Assembly (NCBI GenBank): GCA_009776955.1
Contig: WRMW01000007.1
Location: 1-64,000 of the forward strand
Length of the DNA stretch: 64,000 bases
Reading direction: 5' to 3'
Origin: Clostridiales bacterium
GTDB taxonomy: Bacteria; Bacillota; Clostridia; Peptostreptococcales; Anaerovoracaceae
Position 1 is the first letter of the stretch. Every line of letters starts with the position of its first letter. The translations under genes were made by a program, and so were the position numbers. The notes below the pieces were generated by a model, which was not told the origin of the DNA, made no database searches, and saw nothing but the letters and a program-made list of their open reading frames with translations. Below are positions 16,957-26,635 of this stretch, piece by piece.

Positions 16957-18473
16957 TCGTGACGTATCGCTTCCAAGGACGATATCCGCATGGCACGGTT
17001 CGCGGGCGCGAGTCCCGAAAGAAACCCTACGCCGGCCGCGAAAGCAAGCGCCGCGAATATAAGCCATATCGGGATGACCGAAAGCGCCATTTCCGGCATC
17101 TGGCTCGCAAGCCCGCCAAGCCCGAAGAAGCCCGCAAGGTCGATATCGCTTTCTATGCCGAGCGCCATCAATATATGCGGCAGATTGTTCAGAAGCAAGC
17201 TTATCAATATGCTGACGCCGCACCCGACCAAGCCGCCGATAAACCCGATAAACCCCGCCTCGATCAAGAACATCCGCCGGAGATCTTTAAGCCGGCAGCC
17301 TAGCACCTTCATAACTCCTATCTCACGCGTCCGCTCAGTTATCGCCATGGTCATGGTGTTCATTATATTGAGAGCCGCGACGAAAAGCGACACCGCCGCA
17401 AGCCCGCCTAGCATAAGCTGTGTCTGCGCCACCTGCCCCTGAAGCTGGTTGCGCGTCTCGCTCATAGAGCTTATCTGGTAGCCAATCTGCTTGATGGCGA
17501 TCTCGACGCTCTCGACGTTCCTTACGTCATCCACTTTCACATAGACCGTTTCGTAGCCATCCACCGTCGTTGTTCCGTCCCCGCTGCCGCCGCCACCATA
17601 CCCGCCATACCAAATGTCACGGCCGCCGCCACCACCGGGTCTGTTTCCAGTTTCCCTGCGGTAGTCGACCTCAAGATCCCGCATGCTTTCAAGGCTCATT
17701 ATTATGCCGCCTGAAACCATCCAGTCCCTGCTGTCGGCCGCAATCATGCCGACCGGGACAAGCTCATAATTCCTGTATTTCGGTTCGTCGGTCGTATCGT
17801 CATATCCGACTTGCATCATATATGTCAGCTTCGTGTTCATCATATCGACGAAAAAATCATCTGGGTTGAGAAGCACCCCGTCCTCATCGTATTGCGGAAG
17901 GTTGATGATGTAAGACCATGTATCGTCCCATTGCTGATACTTATATACATCCGGCGACGACCAGCTCTTTTTTGAATCCCTGAAGCTGAACGGCGTCTGC
18001 TGACCGATAAGCACAGGCACCTTGTTCCTGCCAAGATTGACATCCAAGTCAAAGGAGCCGGTCACAAGCTCGTAGCCCATAGGCTCGATGGAGTCCGCTA
18101 TCACACCGACAAGCTGCACGCCATCCATTATATAGCGGTCGCCAGGACCGGCGACAAGCTGACCCCCAAAATCCCGGGTGGTGTACATCGGCGTCGATGC
18201 CACGACATGGGGCATCGCCTTAAAAGTCTCGATCATCTTGTCGTCAAGGTCTGGCGTCCCCTGCTGCGCCCCCCAGGACATGACGCTGACTTTCGTCAGG
18301 TCGCCCCAGTTCTGCAGCATCGCATCGGTCGCGCGGTTGACTGCTATCCCCAAAGAGACCATCACAACGATGGCGCACACGCCAACCACGACGCCGATGA
18401 TGGTCAGGACGGTACGGCCCTTGCGGCGTCTGAGGTTGTCTAATGAAAACTTGAATAAATCAAACCTTGTCAT
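16953..18473 (-). CDS. MacB/FtsX-type ABC transporter permease
   Basis: 506 residues with the MacB layout: one N-terminal transmembrane helix (GRTVLTIIGVVVGVCAIVVMV), a long extracytoplasmic domain, then three C-terminal helices in the FtsX core (RTREIGVMKVLGCRLKDLRRMF). Such transporters usually move lipids, peptides or signals mechanically rather than import solutes. The outer domain holds an unusual glycine-rich insert (RPGGGGGRDIWYGGYGGGG). Start overlaps the surface-protein stop as ATGA. Partner ATPase and surface protein are encoded upstream. Substrate unknown. Confidence 0.88.
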   Translation of the reverse strand: MTRFDLFKFSLDNLRRRKGRTVLTIIGVVVGVCAIVVMVSLGIAVNRATDAMLQNWGDLTKVSVMSWGAQQGTPDLDDKMIETFKAMPHVVASTPMYTTRDFGGQLVAGPGDRYIMDGVQLVGVIADSIEPMGYELVTGSFDLDVNLGRNKVPVLIGQQTPFSFRDSKKSWSSPDVYKYQQWDDTWSYIINLPQYDEDGVLLNPDDFFVDMMNTKLTYMMQVGYDDTTDEPKYRNYELVPVGMIAADSRDWMVSGGIIMSLESMRDLEVDYRRETGNRPGGGGGRDIWYGGYGGGGSGDGTTTVDGYETVYVKVDDVRNVESVEIAIKQIGYQISSMSETRNQLQGQVAQTQLMLGGLAAVSLFVAALNIMNTMTMAITERTREIGVMKVLGCRLKDLRRMFLIEAGFIGFIGGLVGCGVSILISLLLNNLPHILMALGIESDIDLAGFFGLGGLASQMPEMALSVIPIWLIFAALAFAAGVGFLSGLAPANRAMRISSLEAIRHE

Positions 18474-19993
18474 TTTTCGGTGTCAGTATCGCTTTCGATG
18501 TCAGCGTCATCGTCATCATCGTCATCATCGTCATCATCGTCGAGCGCCGCAGACGCTTTCGCCGCTTTTTTCTTCTTGTGCCGACGCACCAAAAGCGTCG
18601 CAACCACCGCAGCAACAGCCCCTATCACGATCCAGAGCCACAGCCCCGGACCAACGCTCCCTCCATTATGCATACCCGGGTCGTCATAGCCTGGGTCGTC
18701 ATAGCCTGGGTCGTCAAAAGGTTCCTCTGCAATTACATTCACCTCAAACTCGTGCTCCAGAGTCCTTAGCTCGCCCCTTACGTTTTCGTAAGTGACCAAC
18801 ACTTTCGCGTTCATAAACCCGGGCTCATTTCCCATAAGGTTGAAGTCCGCCGACTTCTGCTCGCCGCCGCCTACATTGCCGACAAAGATTCTGCCCGCTT
18901 CGAGATAAAGGCCGTCACCGATGATATCGAACGTGACATTGCCCACAGCGCCACGGCCTTGATTTACAAGGGTGACGCTGCCGTATCCCATGCCTGAGTC
19001 CATGCCCGCCGTAATATCGGAAGGAAGCTGGGTGTTGAATATCTCAAAACGCTCAGGCTGCAGTATCGGCATGGAAATGGTCATATGCGCCGACACGGGG
19101 GCACCCGTCTGGGCGTTTACGCCGGTCACGTCGATCCCTACCGTATAGCTCCCCTCCTGAATGTTCGCGCTCGGCAGCAAAACCGCGCTTGCGGGAGAGG
19201 TGGCGCCCGGCGCCATGGTCCCGATATAGACGACGCTCGACCCATCCGCGAAAGTCAGCTGCTCCGGCGGGGAGAACGCCACCGACACATTCTCGACCGC
19301 ATGGTCGCCGTTGGTCGCGAGTATCACAGCGCTCAGCGTAAAGACCTGCCCGGCGTAGATCGGGTCTCCGTTTGCGTCGCCGTAGCGGGCCTCCCTCAGG
19401 ATAAATCCCGTCCCTTTGACGTTGACCTCCGGCTCAGGCGTTGGCGCAGGAGGCGGGGGTGTAGGCGAGGGCGAGGATTCGACGCATTGGTTCAGGGTGA
19501 TACCCACCCTTTCCGTCGCAAGCGGCGATGTCAGCCCCGTGTACGACGCATCAAAGCCCAATTCCTTGCCCGTCCCCCTGTAGGTCAAGCTTCGGAACCT
19601 GATACTGTAAGAATATCCGTTCGCCGCAACAGATTGGTTCGTAACCTCGATATTGCTCTGGTTCGGGATCGTGAACGATGCCGTGTTGAGCCTCACCGTG
19701 GTAGGTGGAGGATTTGTGGTGACATTTGCGGTCGTGACGCGCTCGTCAAGCACGGTCACGTCGATGGTGACCACGTCATTCCTGGTGATCCGCCCAGTGT
19801 ACGCCGTGGTGGTGGAAGTCCCCCTGTACACCGTATACCCCGTCACTTTCAATAACGACGGGGGCGGTGGCGGGTCAGGCTCGCTCGCATACGCTCTTTC
19901 GCCTGCCCCCAAAGGCCCTGCCGCCAGAAACACAAGCGACGCCATCACTATCGTAAGCCCCCAGACCGTCAGTTTTGTCCATATAGTTTTCAT
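18470..19993 (-). CDS. Secreted, membrane-anchored surface protein with CARDB-like repeats and a poly-Asp tail
   Basis: Signal peptide (VWGLTIVMASLVFLAAG), then about 400 residues of beta-rich domains of the COG1361/CARDB type (VENVSVAFSPPEQLTF; VGNVTFDIIGDGLYLEAG), Pro/Thr linkers, a DDPGYDDPGYDDPG repeat, one helix (GLWLWIVIGAVAAVVATLLV), a basic RRHKKKK stop-transfer and a cytoplasmic tail with 12 consecutive Asp. Topology is therefore mostly outside with a short acidic tail inside. It sits between the ATPase and permease genes with ATGA overlaps on both sides. A role as extracellular partner of that transporter is inferred. Confidence 0.75.
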   Translation of the reverse strand: MKTIWTKLTVWGLTIVMASLVFLAAGPLGAGERAYASEPDPPPPPSLLKVTGYTVYRGTSTTTAYTGRITRNDVVTIDVTVLDERVTTANVTTNPPPTTVRLNTASFTIPNQSNIEVTNQSVAANGYSYSIRFRSLTYRGTGKELGFDASYTGLTSPLATERVGITLNQCVESSPSPTPPPPAPTPEPEVNVKGTGFILREARYGDANGDPIYAGQVFTLSAVILATNGDHAVENVSVAFSPPEQLTFADGSSVVYIGTMAPGATSPASAVLLPSANIQEGSYTVGIDVTGVNAQTGAPVSAHMTISMPILQPERFEIFNTQLPSDITAGMDSGMGYGSVTLVNQGRGAVGNVTFDIIGDGLYLEAGRIFVGNVGGGEQKSADFNLMGNEPGFMNAKVLVTYENVRGELRTLEHEFEVNVIAEEPFDDPGYDDPGYDDPGMHNGGSVGPGLWLWIVIGAVAAVVATLLVRRHKKKKAAKASAALDDDDDDDDDDDDADIESDTDTEK

Positions 19994-20736
19994 GCTTTTT
20001 CCTCCGCTACCTTTGCTTTCTTCGTTTCCTTTACGTTCTCCTCTGATTTTTTAAGATATTCGTCTTTGATGATTTTCCCGTCGCTAAGCGTCACTATCCT
20101 ATCGCCGCACGCCGCGATGCTCGGCTCATGCGTGACCATCACGAGCGTTATGCCGTATTTTGAGATACGCCCAAGCATGGCTTTCAGCACCTGTTCAGTC
20201 GTCTGCGTGTCCAGATTGCCCGTGGGCTCGTCCGCGAATATGACCTTGGGGCGGGTCACAAACGCGCGCGCTATGCCAACGCGCTGCTGCTGCCCCCCGC
20301 TCATCTCCGTGGGACGGTGCGAAGCGCGTTCAGCCAAGCCTACCATTTTAAGCTCGCGCATGGCCCGTTTTTCGCGTTTCACCTTGTCCATGCCCGAAAA
20401 CATAAGAGGTATCGCGGCGTTCTCCACCGCCGTGAGCTGCTGCAGCAAAAAATAGCTCTGGAATATAAAGCCCAGATTGTTCTGGCGGAAAATAGCAAGC
20501 TCTTCCTCGTCCATATGGGAAATCTTCTCGCCTGCAATGGTTATCGAACCCTTCGTGGGCTTTTCAAGCCCCGCAAGCATATTGAGCAGGGTGGACTTGC
20601 CGCTGCCGCTCTGCCCGACGATGCAGCATACCTCCCCTTGTTTTATCTCAAGATTTATTCCGGCGAGGGCCGCCACCTTCTCATTCCCCACCCTATATAT
20701 TTTCTTGAGCCCCTCTGTGCGAATCATAGTTCCCAT
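19990..20736 (-). CDS. MacB/LolD-type ABC transporter ATP-binding protein
   Basis: 248 residues. Walker A GQSGSGKSTLL, Q-loop region, signature [15 protein letters not shown], Walker B VIFADEPTGNLD and the H-loop VTHEPSIA identify the LolD/MacB subgroup. A lysine/glutamate-rich tail (EENVKETKKAKVAEEKA) extends past the domain. First gene of the three-gene operon. No ribosome-binding site precedes the ATG; an extended -10 lies 8 nt upstream, so the operon may start leaderless. Confidence 0.92.
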   Translation of the reverse strand: MGTMIRTEGLKKIYRVGNEKVAALAGINLEIKQGEVCCIVGQSGSGKSTLLNMLAGLEKPTKGSITIAGEKISHMDEEELAIFRQNNLGFIFQSYFLLQQLTAVENAAIPLMFSGMDKVKREKRAMRELKMVGLAERASHRPTEMSGGQQQRVGIARAFVTRPKVIFADEPTGNLDTQTTEQVLKAMLGRISKYGITLVMVTHEPSIAACGDRIVTLSDGKIIKDEYLKKSEENVKETKKAKVAEEKA

Positions 20737-20744
20737 ACTCGGAT

Positions 20745-20750
20745 ATTATA
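20745..20750 (-). promoter_or_regulatory. Extended -10 box 8 nt before the MacB-like ATPase start
   Basis: TGGTATAAT on the minus strand, followed by ATCCGAGT and the ATG. Transcription would start almost at the start codon. Confidence 0.5.
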
Positions 20751-20763
20751 CCACGCATTATTG

Positions 20764-20772
20764 TGTTATAAT
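20764..20772 (+). promoter_or_regulatory. Extended -10 box for the DUF308 gene
   Basis: TGTTATAAT on the plus strand, about 57 nt before the DUF308 ATG, back-to-back with the ABC operon promoter in the 93-nt divergent gap. Confidence 0.5.
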
Positions 20773-20829
20773 TGGTTTCGTTGTTTTGATTTTTTGTAGT
20801 GGTAGTATTTGAAAAACGGAGGTTGTTTG

Positions 20830-21417
20830 ATGAAAGAGAAGATGGAAAAGACTTTTGACGATGTTACTCAGAAGGTGACAGGAGGAAGCAAGGCGGGCGC
20901 TATCGTCGTCGCCGTGATAATGATAATACTCGGGCTATTGTTTATAGCCTGGCCGTTTGGTACAGGCCTTTTGATGATGGCGGTCGCGACAGTCGGGTTT
21001 GTAATCTATGGGATATACAAGATCGTTTCGTATATTTCCGCCAAAAGCGACGAGCGCAAGGGCTGGGACCTGGCAAGCGGCATTATTTTTGCTATCATAG
21101 GCTTGCTGATCATGGTCGAGACACCGGCGGGCATGATGGTGACTTTTGCTTTCGTCCTTGGATTTATCGCGATATCCGGCGGAATAAACAGCATTGTGGC
21201 CTCTTCGGAAATACGCAAGGCAGGCGAGAAGGGCGGCGGCTGGGTAATGACCAGCGGCATAATAAACCTTATTATAGGCGGGTTTTTCCTGTTCGCGCCG
21301 TTTGGCACATGGCTTGTGTTTGACTATGTGCTTGGGATATTCCTTATGGTGGCCGGGGCAGCCTTCCTGATAGAGAGTCTGTCGGGCGGAGGGAAGAACA
21401 GGCCGAAGGCGGCGTAA
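20830..21417 (+). CDS. DUF308 (HdeD-like) membrane protein
   Basis: 195 residues with about six hydrophobic segments in paired repeats (AIVVAVIMIILGLLFIAWPFG; WDLASGIIFAIIGLLIMVETPAG; MTSGIINLIIGGFFLFAPFGT), the pattern of the HdeD/DUF308 family. Family function is poorly defined (acid resistance in E. coli HdeD). ATG 20830 has GGAGG 8 nt upstream; the ORF-track TTG start is not needed. It ends 4 nt from the convergent trmB stop, leaving no room for a terminator. Confidence 0.8.
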   Translation: MKEKMEKTFDDVTQKVTGGSKAGAIVVAVIMIILGLLFIAWPFGTGLLMMAVATVGFVIYGIYKIVSYISAKSDERKGWDLASGIIFAIIGLLIMVETPAGMMVTFAFVLGFIAISGGINSIVASSEIRKAGEKGGGWVMTSGIINLIIGGFFLFAPFGTWLVFDYVLGIFLMVAGAAFLIESLSGGGKNRPKAA

Positions 21418-21421
21418 CCCC

Positions 21422-22102
21422 TCAAGGTTTTAGGGCGATGAAGTGGTAGATGGGCATTCCAAGGACACGGAAGCGCTCCTCGTATTCGGTCGGGGTTGAA
21501 ATGGCGCGGGTGGCTATAGGGTCGCTTGTGGAAGTGATGCAGAAGCCCGCTTCGGTGAAAGTCCTAAGTGAATAATTATATAATGCTTCGCCGTCTGTTT
21601 TGACGGCGGCGAAGCCGCCAGGGTCGAGGATATGAAAATATGCCTCGGCCTTTTTTTGCGCAGTGAGGCGGCGAGAGGCATGGCGCTCTTTAGGCCAAGG
21701 GTCGGAGAAGTTGAGAAAGATGCCAGCGATGGAGGCCTCATCGAAAGCGGTTGTGGCGTCATTTATGAAGGCATCGATATAGAGCACGTTCGCGAGGTTT
21801 GTTTCGCGGGTTTTTTTGAGGGCAGACAGAAGGATGCTTTTGCAGCCTTCAACGCCGATGTATAGAGCTTCGGGGTCTGCGGCGGCGAGGGTGTTGATGA
21901 ACTGGCCACGGCCACAGCCGAGTTCGACGTAGGTGCGGGGGAAGCCCGCAGGGAGGAGATAGCGGGAGGAGGGGCGTTCGTACCACCGAAGGTGATGTGA
22001 CGGGCGTTCGACGCGAAGACCCGTTTCTTCTTCCGCTGGAAGCAGGAGGTCGACGTAGGCGGCTATTTTTTCGTTGGCTTGGGTGACGCGACGCTGTCTC
22101 AT
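21422..22102 (-). CDS. trmB: tRNA (guanine-46-N7)-methyltransferase
   Basis: SAM-dependent enzyme making m7G46 in tRNA. SAM loop ELGCGRGQF; family motif NFSDPWPKERHASRR; late STPTEYEERF. Start is the ATG of an ATGA overlap with the ecfT stop (22102), giving 226 residues; the longer ORF-track form would read through ecfT in another frame. Distal gene of the rplQ-ecfA-ecfT-trmB tail. Confidence 0.93.
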   Translation of the reverse strand: MRQRRVTQANEKIAAYVDLLLPAEEETGLRVERPSHHLRWYERPSSRYLLPAGFPRTYVELGCGRGQFINTLAAADPEALYIGVEGCKSILLSALKKTRETNLANVLYIDAFINDATTAFDEASIAGIFLNFSDPWPKERHASRRLTAQKKAEAYFHILDPGGFAAVKTDGEALYNYSLRTFTEAGFCITSTSDPIATRAISTPTEYEERFRVLGMPIYHFIALKP

Positions 22103-22899
22103 GTCAAGGTGCGTTCCAAGATGATAAGGCCTGTGAAGGCGCAAAAGATGATTACCGCCAGGGTGTCGCGGCGACGCCACTCAAAGACGTGGAGCTTGGT
22201 ACGCCCTTCGCCGCCACGGTAGCAACGTGCCTCCATGGCCATGGCGAGGTCTGATGCCATGCGGAAGGCGCCTACTATAAGCGGTATGAAGATGGGGATA
22301 AGCGCCTTGGCGCGGCGGAAGAAGGAGCCTGTTTCGAAGTCTGCGCCACGAGCCTGTTGTGCCTTCATTATCTTGTCCGTTTCCTCCAGAAGGGTCGGAA
22401 TGAAGCGCAAGGCTATGGTCATCATCATTGCAAGCTCATGCGCAGGCAGGCCGAAGCGGGTGGCCGGCTTGAGCAGGTATTCTATTCCGTCGGTAAGCTT
22501 GACAGGCTTGGTGGTGAAGGTGAGCATAGAGGCGCCCAGTATGAGGAAGATGATGCGCAATGCCATATAGCACGCTGTGTATATCCCCTCTGCCGAGATT
22601 GTCAGCGGGCCGAGCGAGGCGATGGGCTCGCCTCTTGTCATAAACAGGTTTAACGTAAAAGTGAACGCAAGTATGATGAACAGCGGCTTGAGCCCGCGCA
22701 GGATAAAGCGCGGCGGGACTTTCGAAACAGCTATGACGGAAGCGAGAAAAACAAACACTATCGCGTAGCCGACGAAACTGCTGACCAGAAAAACCACTAC
22801 CATGTATGCCAGCACAAGGATGATCTTGAGCCGCGTATCGAGCTTATGAATGACGCTATAGCCAGGGTAGTATTGACCTATTGTGATGTTACGAATCAT
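22099..22899 (-). CDS. ecfT: Energy-coupling factor transporter transmembrane subunit EcfT
   Basis: Membrane scaffold that couples the EcfA ATPases to S-components such as RibU. 266 residues, several hydrophobic helices, family opening (GYSVIHKLDTRLKIILVL) and the conserved cytoplasmic coupling segment QQARGADF with the Ala-Arg-Gly motif. Overlaps ecfA by 4 nt upstream and trmB by 4 nt downstream. The place after rplQ is the usual Bacillota location for the shared group II ECF module. Confidence 0.93.
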   Translation of the reverse strand: MIRNITIGQYYPGYSVIHKLDTRLKIILVLAYMVVVFLVSSFVGYAIVFVFLASVIAVSKVPPRFILRGLKPLFIILAFTFTLNLFMTRGEPIASLGPLTISAEGIYTACYMALRIIFLILGASMLTFTTKPVKLTDGIEYLLKPATRFGLPAHELAMMMTIALRFIPTLLEETDKIMKAQQARGADFETGSFFRRAKALIPIFIPLIVGAFRMASDLAMAMEARCYRGGEGRTKLHVFEWRRRDTLAVIIFCAFTGLIILERTLT

Positions 22900-24665
22900 T
22901 GGGACAAAGCCTCCAATAATTCCTGGGTGGAGAGTATGACGCCAGGCAGATGCAGGCCGCCACGTGCGAGCCGCCCTGCGAAGCTCGTAGCCTTCGGGAC
23001 GCCAAGGCCTATGCTTTTCAGAATCTCTTCATCTGCATATACTTCTCTGGGAGTGCCAGATTTCACGATTCTGCCAGCCGCCATAACAAGAATGCGGTCT
23101 GCGAGCCTGGCAACGTCGTCCATGTTGTGCGAAACTATCACGATGGTGCTGCCAGTCCGTTCGTGTATGCTCTCGATAAGCTCAAGCGTTTCCTCATGCG
23201 ATCTTGGATCTAGGCCTGCCGTAGGCTCGTCGAGCACAAGCACTTCGGGGCGCATGGCCAAAACGCCGGCGATGGCGGCCTTGCGTTTCTGCCCGCCCGA
23301 GAGCTCGAAAGGCGAACGCTCTGCAATCTCGTCATAGTCCATGTTGACCAGGGATATCGCTTCTTTGACACGCTCGGCTATCTCTTCCTCGGGCACGCCC
23401 AAATTGTTCGGACCGAAGGCGATGTCTTTGTACACAGTTTCCTCGAATAGCTGGTATTCGGGGTATTGAAAGACCATGCCGATTTTTTTGCGCATTTCCA
23501 CGGTAGTGGCGCCTTTGGCGGAAACGTTTACGCCACCGACCGTGACGGTGCCTTCGGTAGGCTTCAAAAGGCCGTTCAGATGCTGGATAAGGGTTGACTT
23601 GCCGGAACCTGTGTGGCCGATGATGGCGACGTATTCGCCGGTGGAAATCTCGAAGCTTACGTCGGCGACGGCGTGGGTTTCGTAAGCCAGACCAGGGTTG
23701 TAAGTGTGTGAGAGGCGGTCGACGGTGATGATGGGGGCGGCGGAGGGGGAGGCTGAGCCAAGCGAAGCCATAGCGAGCCTTTCGGTAGAACCCCTGCGGA
23801 CGCTCGCGAGTCCCCGACTTTCCGCTGACACCGTTTCGGCAAGTTCGGCTTCCACCAGGACAGGCTCTCCTGGCGGCAATACACCCTTCTCCCGCAACCC
23901 TTCGGCGAGTTCCACTGCGAACGGGAGTTTTAGGCCTAATGCCTTTAGCTCCTCTGCACGGGCGAAGATATCGCGGGGCGGGCCGTCCATGCAGATACGG
24001 CCGCCGTCCATTATTATTATACGGTCGCTGCCTACGGTTTCCTCCATAAAGTGAGTGATAAGCAACACCGTGATGCCTTCTTGGTTAAGCCGTGCCGCGA
24101 TTTCCAGCGCCTCGGCCCGCCCCTCTGGGTCAAGCATGGCTGTCGGCTCATCGAAAATGATGATGTCCGGCTTCATAGCCACAACGCCAGCTATGGCGAC
24201 GCGCTGCTTCTGGCCGCCCGATAGAAGGTGCGGCGCCATCTTGCGGTGTTCATACATACCGGTCGCCTCGAGCGAAATGCGTATGCGGTCTATTATCTCG
24301 TCACGCGGCAAGCCAAGGTTTTCCGGCCCGAAGGCTACATCGTCCTCCACAACCGCGCTCACAAGCTGGTTGTCCGGATTCTGGAAGACCATCCCTGCCA
24401 TTCGCCGTATCTCCCAGATATACTCCTCGTCTTGCGTATCGTACCCGCCCACAATCACGGTCCCGCTTGTTGGCGTCAGCAACGCGTTGATGCACTTGGC
24501 CAGCGTAGACTTGCCGCTGCCGTTGCGCCCTATGACAGACGTGAAAGTGCCGCACTCTATATCAAGACTTACGTCTTCAAGGGCGCGGACACTGCCGTCG
24601 TCGCTCAGGTACTCGAAAACGAGCCCCTCTATATTGATTATGCTTTTGTCGAAATCCTTGTTTAT
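22896..24665 (-). CDS. ecfA: Fused EcfA1-EcfA2 energy-coupling factor ATPase with non-canonical start
   Basis: Two ABC ATPases in one chain that power vitamin ECF uptake. The first half has [13 protein letters not shown] and [13 protein letters not shown]; after a ~50-residue Ala/Glu/Ser-rich linker the second has [26 protein letters not shown] and [13 protein letters not shown]. The ORF track starts at a TTG that lies after the first Walker A. Reading on upstream in the same open frame gives [18 protein letters not shown] and [11 protein letters not shown], so the protein must start earlier, yet there is no ATG, GTG or TTG before the in-frame TGA. I place the start at AUA 24665, overlapping the rplQ stop as AUAA (589 residues); another AUA lies at IINIEG. 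Confidence 0.8.
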   Translation of the reverse strand: MNKDFDKSIINIEGLVFEYLSDDGSVRALEDVSLDIECGTFTSVIGRNGSGKSTLAKCINALLTPTSGTVIVGGYDTQDEEYIWEIRRMAGMVFQNPDNQLVSAVVEDDVAFGPENLGLPRDEIIDRIRISLEATGMYEHRKMAPHLLSGGQKQRVAIAGVVAMKPDIIIFDEPTAMLDPEGRAEALEIAARLNQEGITVLLITHFMEETVGSDRIIIMDGGRICMDGPPRDIFARAEELKALGLKLPFAVELAEGLREKGVLPPGEPVLVEAELAETVSAESRGLASVRRGSTERLAMASLGSASPSAAPIITVDRLSHTYNPGLAYETHAVADVSFEISTGEYVAIIGHTGSGKSTLIQHLNGLLKPTEGTVTVGGVNVSAKGATTVEMRKKIGMVFQYPEYQLFEETVYKDIAFGPNNLGVPEEEIAERVKEAISLVNMDYDEIAERSPFELSGGQKRKAAIAGVLAMRPEVLVLDEPTAGLDPRSHEETLELIESIHERTGSTIVIVSHNMDDVARLADRILVMAAGRIVKSGTPREVYADEEILKSIGLGVPKATSFAGRLARGGLHLPGVILSTQELLEALSQ

Positions 24666-25006
24666 TTTACCAACTCTAAATAGACTTCTTCCGCATTGTC
24701 GCCGCGGCGGGGCCCAAGCTTGAGTATCCTTGTGTAGCCGCCCTGCCGATCCTCATAAGTAGGAGCGATTTCCTCAAAAAGCTTTTTTACGACGTCTTCG
24801 TCAAAGATATACGCGAGCGCTTGGCGTCTGGCATGGAGATCCCCGCGCTTTCCGAGCGTTATCATTTTTTCGGCCATGCGCCTTGCCTCTTTCGCGCGCA
24901 TCTCTGTCGTCGTAATCCGGCCTTCGCGGAGAAGATCCGTCACGAGATTTCTAAGCATCGCCTTTCTATGCGATGCCACCCTGCCAAGCTTTCTATATCC
25001 AGGCAT
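24662..25006 (-). CDS. rplQ: 50S ribosomal protein L17
   Basis: 114 residues, [22 protein letters not shown] opening and [16 protein letters not shown] near the end are family hallmarks. L17 sits near the peptide exit tunnel. Last ribosomal gene of the alpha operon, 16 nt after rpoA. Its final Lys-stop (AAA TAA) overlaps the proposed AUA start of ecfA. Confidence 0.97.
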   Translation of the reverse strand: MPGYRKLGRVASHRKAMLRNLVTDLLREGRITTTEMRAKEARRMAEKMITLGKRGDLHARRQALAYIFDEDVVKKLFEEIAPTYEDRQGGYTRILKLGPRRGDNAEEVYLELVK

Positions 25007-25022
25007 ATCTATCCCTCCGTTT

Positions 25023-25979
25023 CTATTCGTCGTCGACTCTAAGGCCGAGGCCGAGCCCTTCTAGCTTTATCTTGATCTCCTCAAGCGATTTGCGCCCTAG
25101 GTTGCGTACGTTCATCATATCGGCCTCTGTCTTGTTTATAAGGTTTTCGACCGTATTTATATTGGCCCTTTTCAGGCAATTGAACGAGCGGACTGAGAGC
25201 TCGAGGTCGTCAATCGGCATTTTTTCAAGGGTTTTCGCCCTCTGGTCTTCGCCCTTTTCCACCATGATGTCTTCAAGGTCGGCGGCGTTCTCGTATAGCC
25301 CAATAAACAGATTCAGGTGCTCACGCATGATACGCGCGCCCATTGCGACGCTCTCTACGGGAGAGATGCTGCCGTCCGTCCATATTTCCAAAGTCAGCTT
25401 GTCGTAGTCCGTAACCTGCCCTACACGGGTGTTGTCGACGACAAAATTGACTTTTTTGACAGGCGTATAAATGGAGTCTACCGGTATGACGCCAATAGGT
25501 GTCGCTTCGTTTTTGTTTTGGTCGGCTGTAACATAGCCCCTACCGCGCGAAAGGTTTATCTCCATATATATGGAGGCGCCTTCCTCGAGCGTCGCGATAT
25601 GCAAATCCGTATTGTATATCTCGACGTCCGTGCTGGCTTTGATGTCGTCCGCTGTTACGTCCACCGGGCCTTTGGCCTCGATAATAACGGTTTTTTCGTC
25701 GTCGGACTGTACGCGCACCGCAAGCCCTTTGAGGTTCAATATGATTTCTGTAACATCCTCTTTGACTCCTGGAATGGTCGAGAACTCGTGCATGATCCCG
25801 TCGATTTTAACGCTGGTCACCGCACTGCCAGGCAGCGAACTCAAGAGAATGCGCCTGAGGCTGTTGCCGAGCGTAGTGCCGTAGCCCCGCTCTAGCGGCT
25901 CAATCACAAACTTGCCGTATGTTTCATCTCCCTCGGCGGAAATGATATCTATTGTTGGTCTGTCAATTTGCTGATTCAC
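25023..25979 (-). CDS. rpoA: RNA polymerase alpha subunit
   Basis: 318 residues: N-terminal assembly domain ([25 protein letters not shown] split across a conserved helix) and C-terminal HhH domain for UP-element and activator contact ([26 protein letters not shown]). Normal length. Lies between rpsD and rplQ as in other Bacillota. Confidence 0.97.
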   Translation of the reverse strand: MNQQIDRPTIDIISAEGDETYGKFVIEPLERGYGTTLGNSLRRILLSSLPGSAVTSVKIDGIMHEFSTIPGVKEDVTEIILNLKGLAVRVQSDDEKTVIIEAKGPVDVTADDIKASTDVEIYNTDLHIATLEEGASIYMEINLSRGRGYVTADQNKNEATPIGVIPVDSIYTPVKKVNFVVDNTRVGQVTDYDKLTLEIWTDGSISPVESVAMGARIMREHLNLFIGLYENAADLEDIMVEKGEDQRAKTLEKMPIDDLELSVRSFNCLKRANINTVENLINKTEADMMNVRNLGRKSLEEIKIKLEGLGLGLRVDDE

Positions 25980-26003
25980 AGTCCTTCCTCCTTCTGCTTC
26001 GAA

Positions 26004-26624
26004 TTACTTCGAATATAGCTCGACGATAAGGTGCTCGGAGATGGGAGTATCGATCTCCTCCCGCCTTGGAAGAGCCAACACTGTTCCCTCAAGATTGGAA
26101 ACGTTGACGCTAATCCACGCAGGAACGCTTATCTGCATATCCTTGATCTCTTCAAACTTGGGCGATTTGTGGCTACGCTTTTTGACCGCCACCACACTGC
26201 CCGGGACCACCTGCATCGACGGGATATCCGCTTTTTTGCCGTTTATGGTGAAATGCCCGTGGTTGACGAGCTGCCTTGCCTCTTTGCGCGACGACGCGAA
26301 CCCCATGCGAAATACAACGTTGTCAAGGCGCGTTTCGAGCATTATAAGCAAGTTGTCGCCTGTGATGCCTTTTTTCTTCGCTGCTTTCAGAAATGTATTG
26401 TGGAACTGCTTTTCGAGCATGCCATAAAAGCGCTTTGCCTTTTGCTTCTCTCTTAGCTGCACCCCATAGTCGGAGGTCTTTTTCCTGCCCTGGCCATGCT
26501 GACCCGGAGGATAGGCTCTCCGTTCGAGCGCACACCTCGGCGAATAGCAGCGGTCGCCTTTCAAGAAAAGCTTTTGGGCTTCCCGCCTGCACAGTTTACA
26601 CGATGCGTCTGTATATCTTGCCAC
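26004..26624 (-). CDS. rpsD: 30S ribosomal protein S4
   Basis: 206 residues with S4 RNA-binding domain ([21 protein letters not shown], then [11 protein letters not shown]). The N-terminal [18 protein letters not shown] segment keeps several cysteines in a zinc-finger-like arrangement, the ancestral C+ form of S4. A primary 16S binder; in many bacteria S4 also controls the alpha operon. Located in the operon between rpsK and rpoA. Confidence 0.97.
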   Translation of the reverse strand: MARYTDASCKLCRREAQKLFLKGDRCYSPRCALERRAYPPGQHGQGRKKTSDYGVQLREKQKAKRFYGMLEKQFHNTFLKAAKKKGITGDNLLIMLETRLDNVVFRMGFASSRKEARQLVNHGHFTINGKKADIPSMQVVPGSVVAVKKRSHKSPKFEEIKDMQISVPAWISVNVSNLEGTVLALPRREEIDTPISEHLIVELYSK

Positions 26625-26635
26625 TTTGTCCCTCC

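Noticed and set aside
18480-18545. Repeated CATCGTCATCATCGT as a possible CRISPR or regulatory repeat
   Set aside because: It is simply the codon run for poly-Asp (GAT/GAC) on the minus strand; no spacers.
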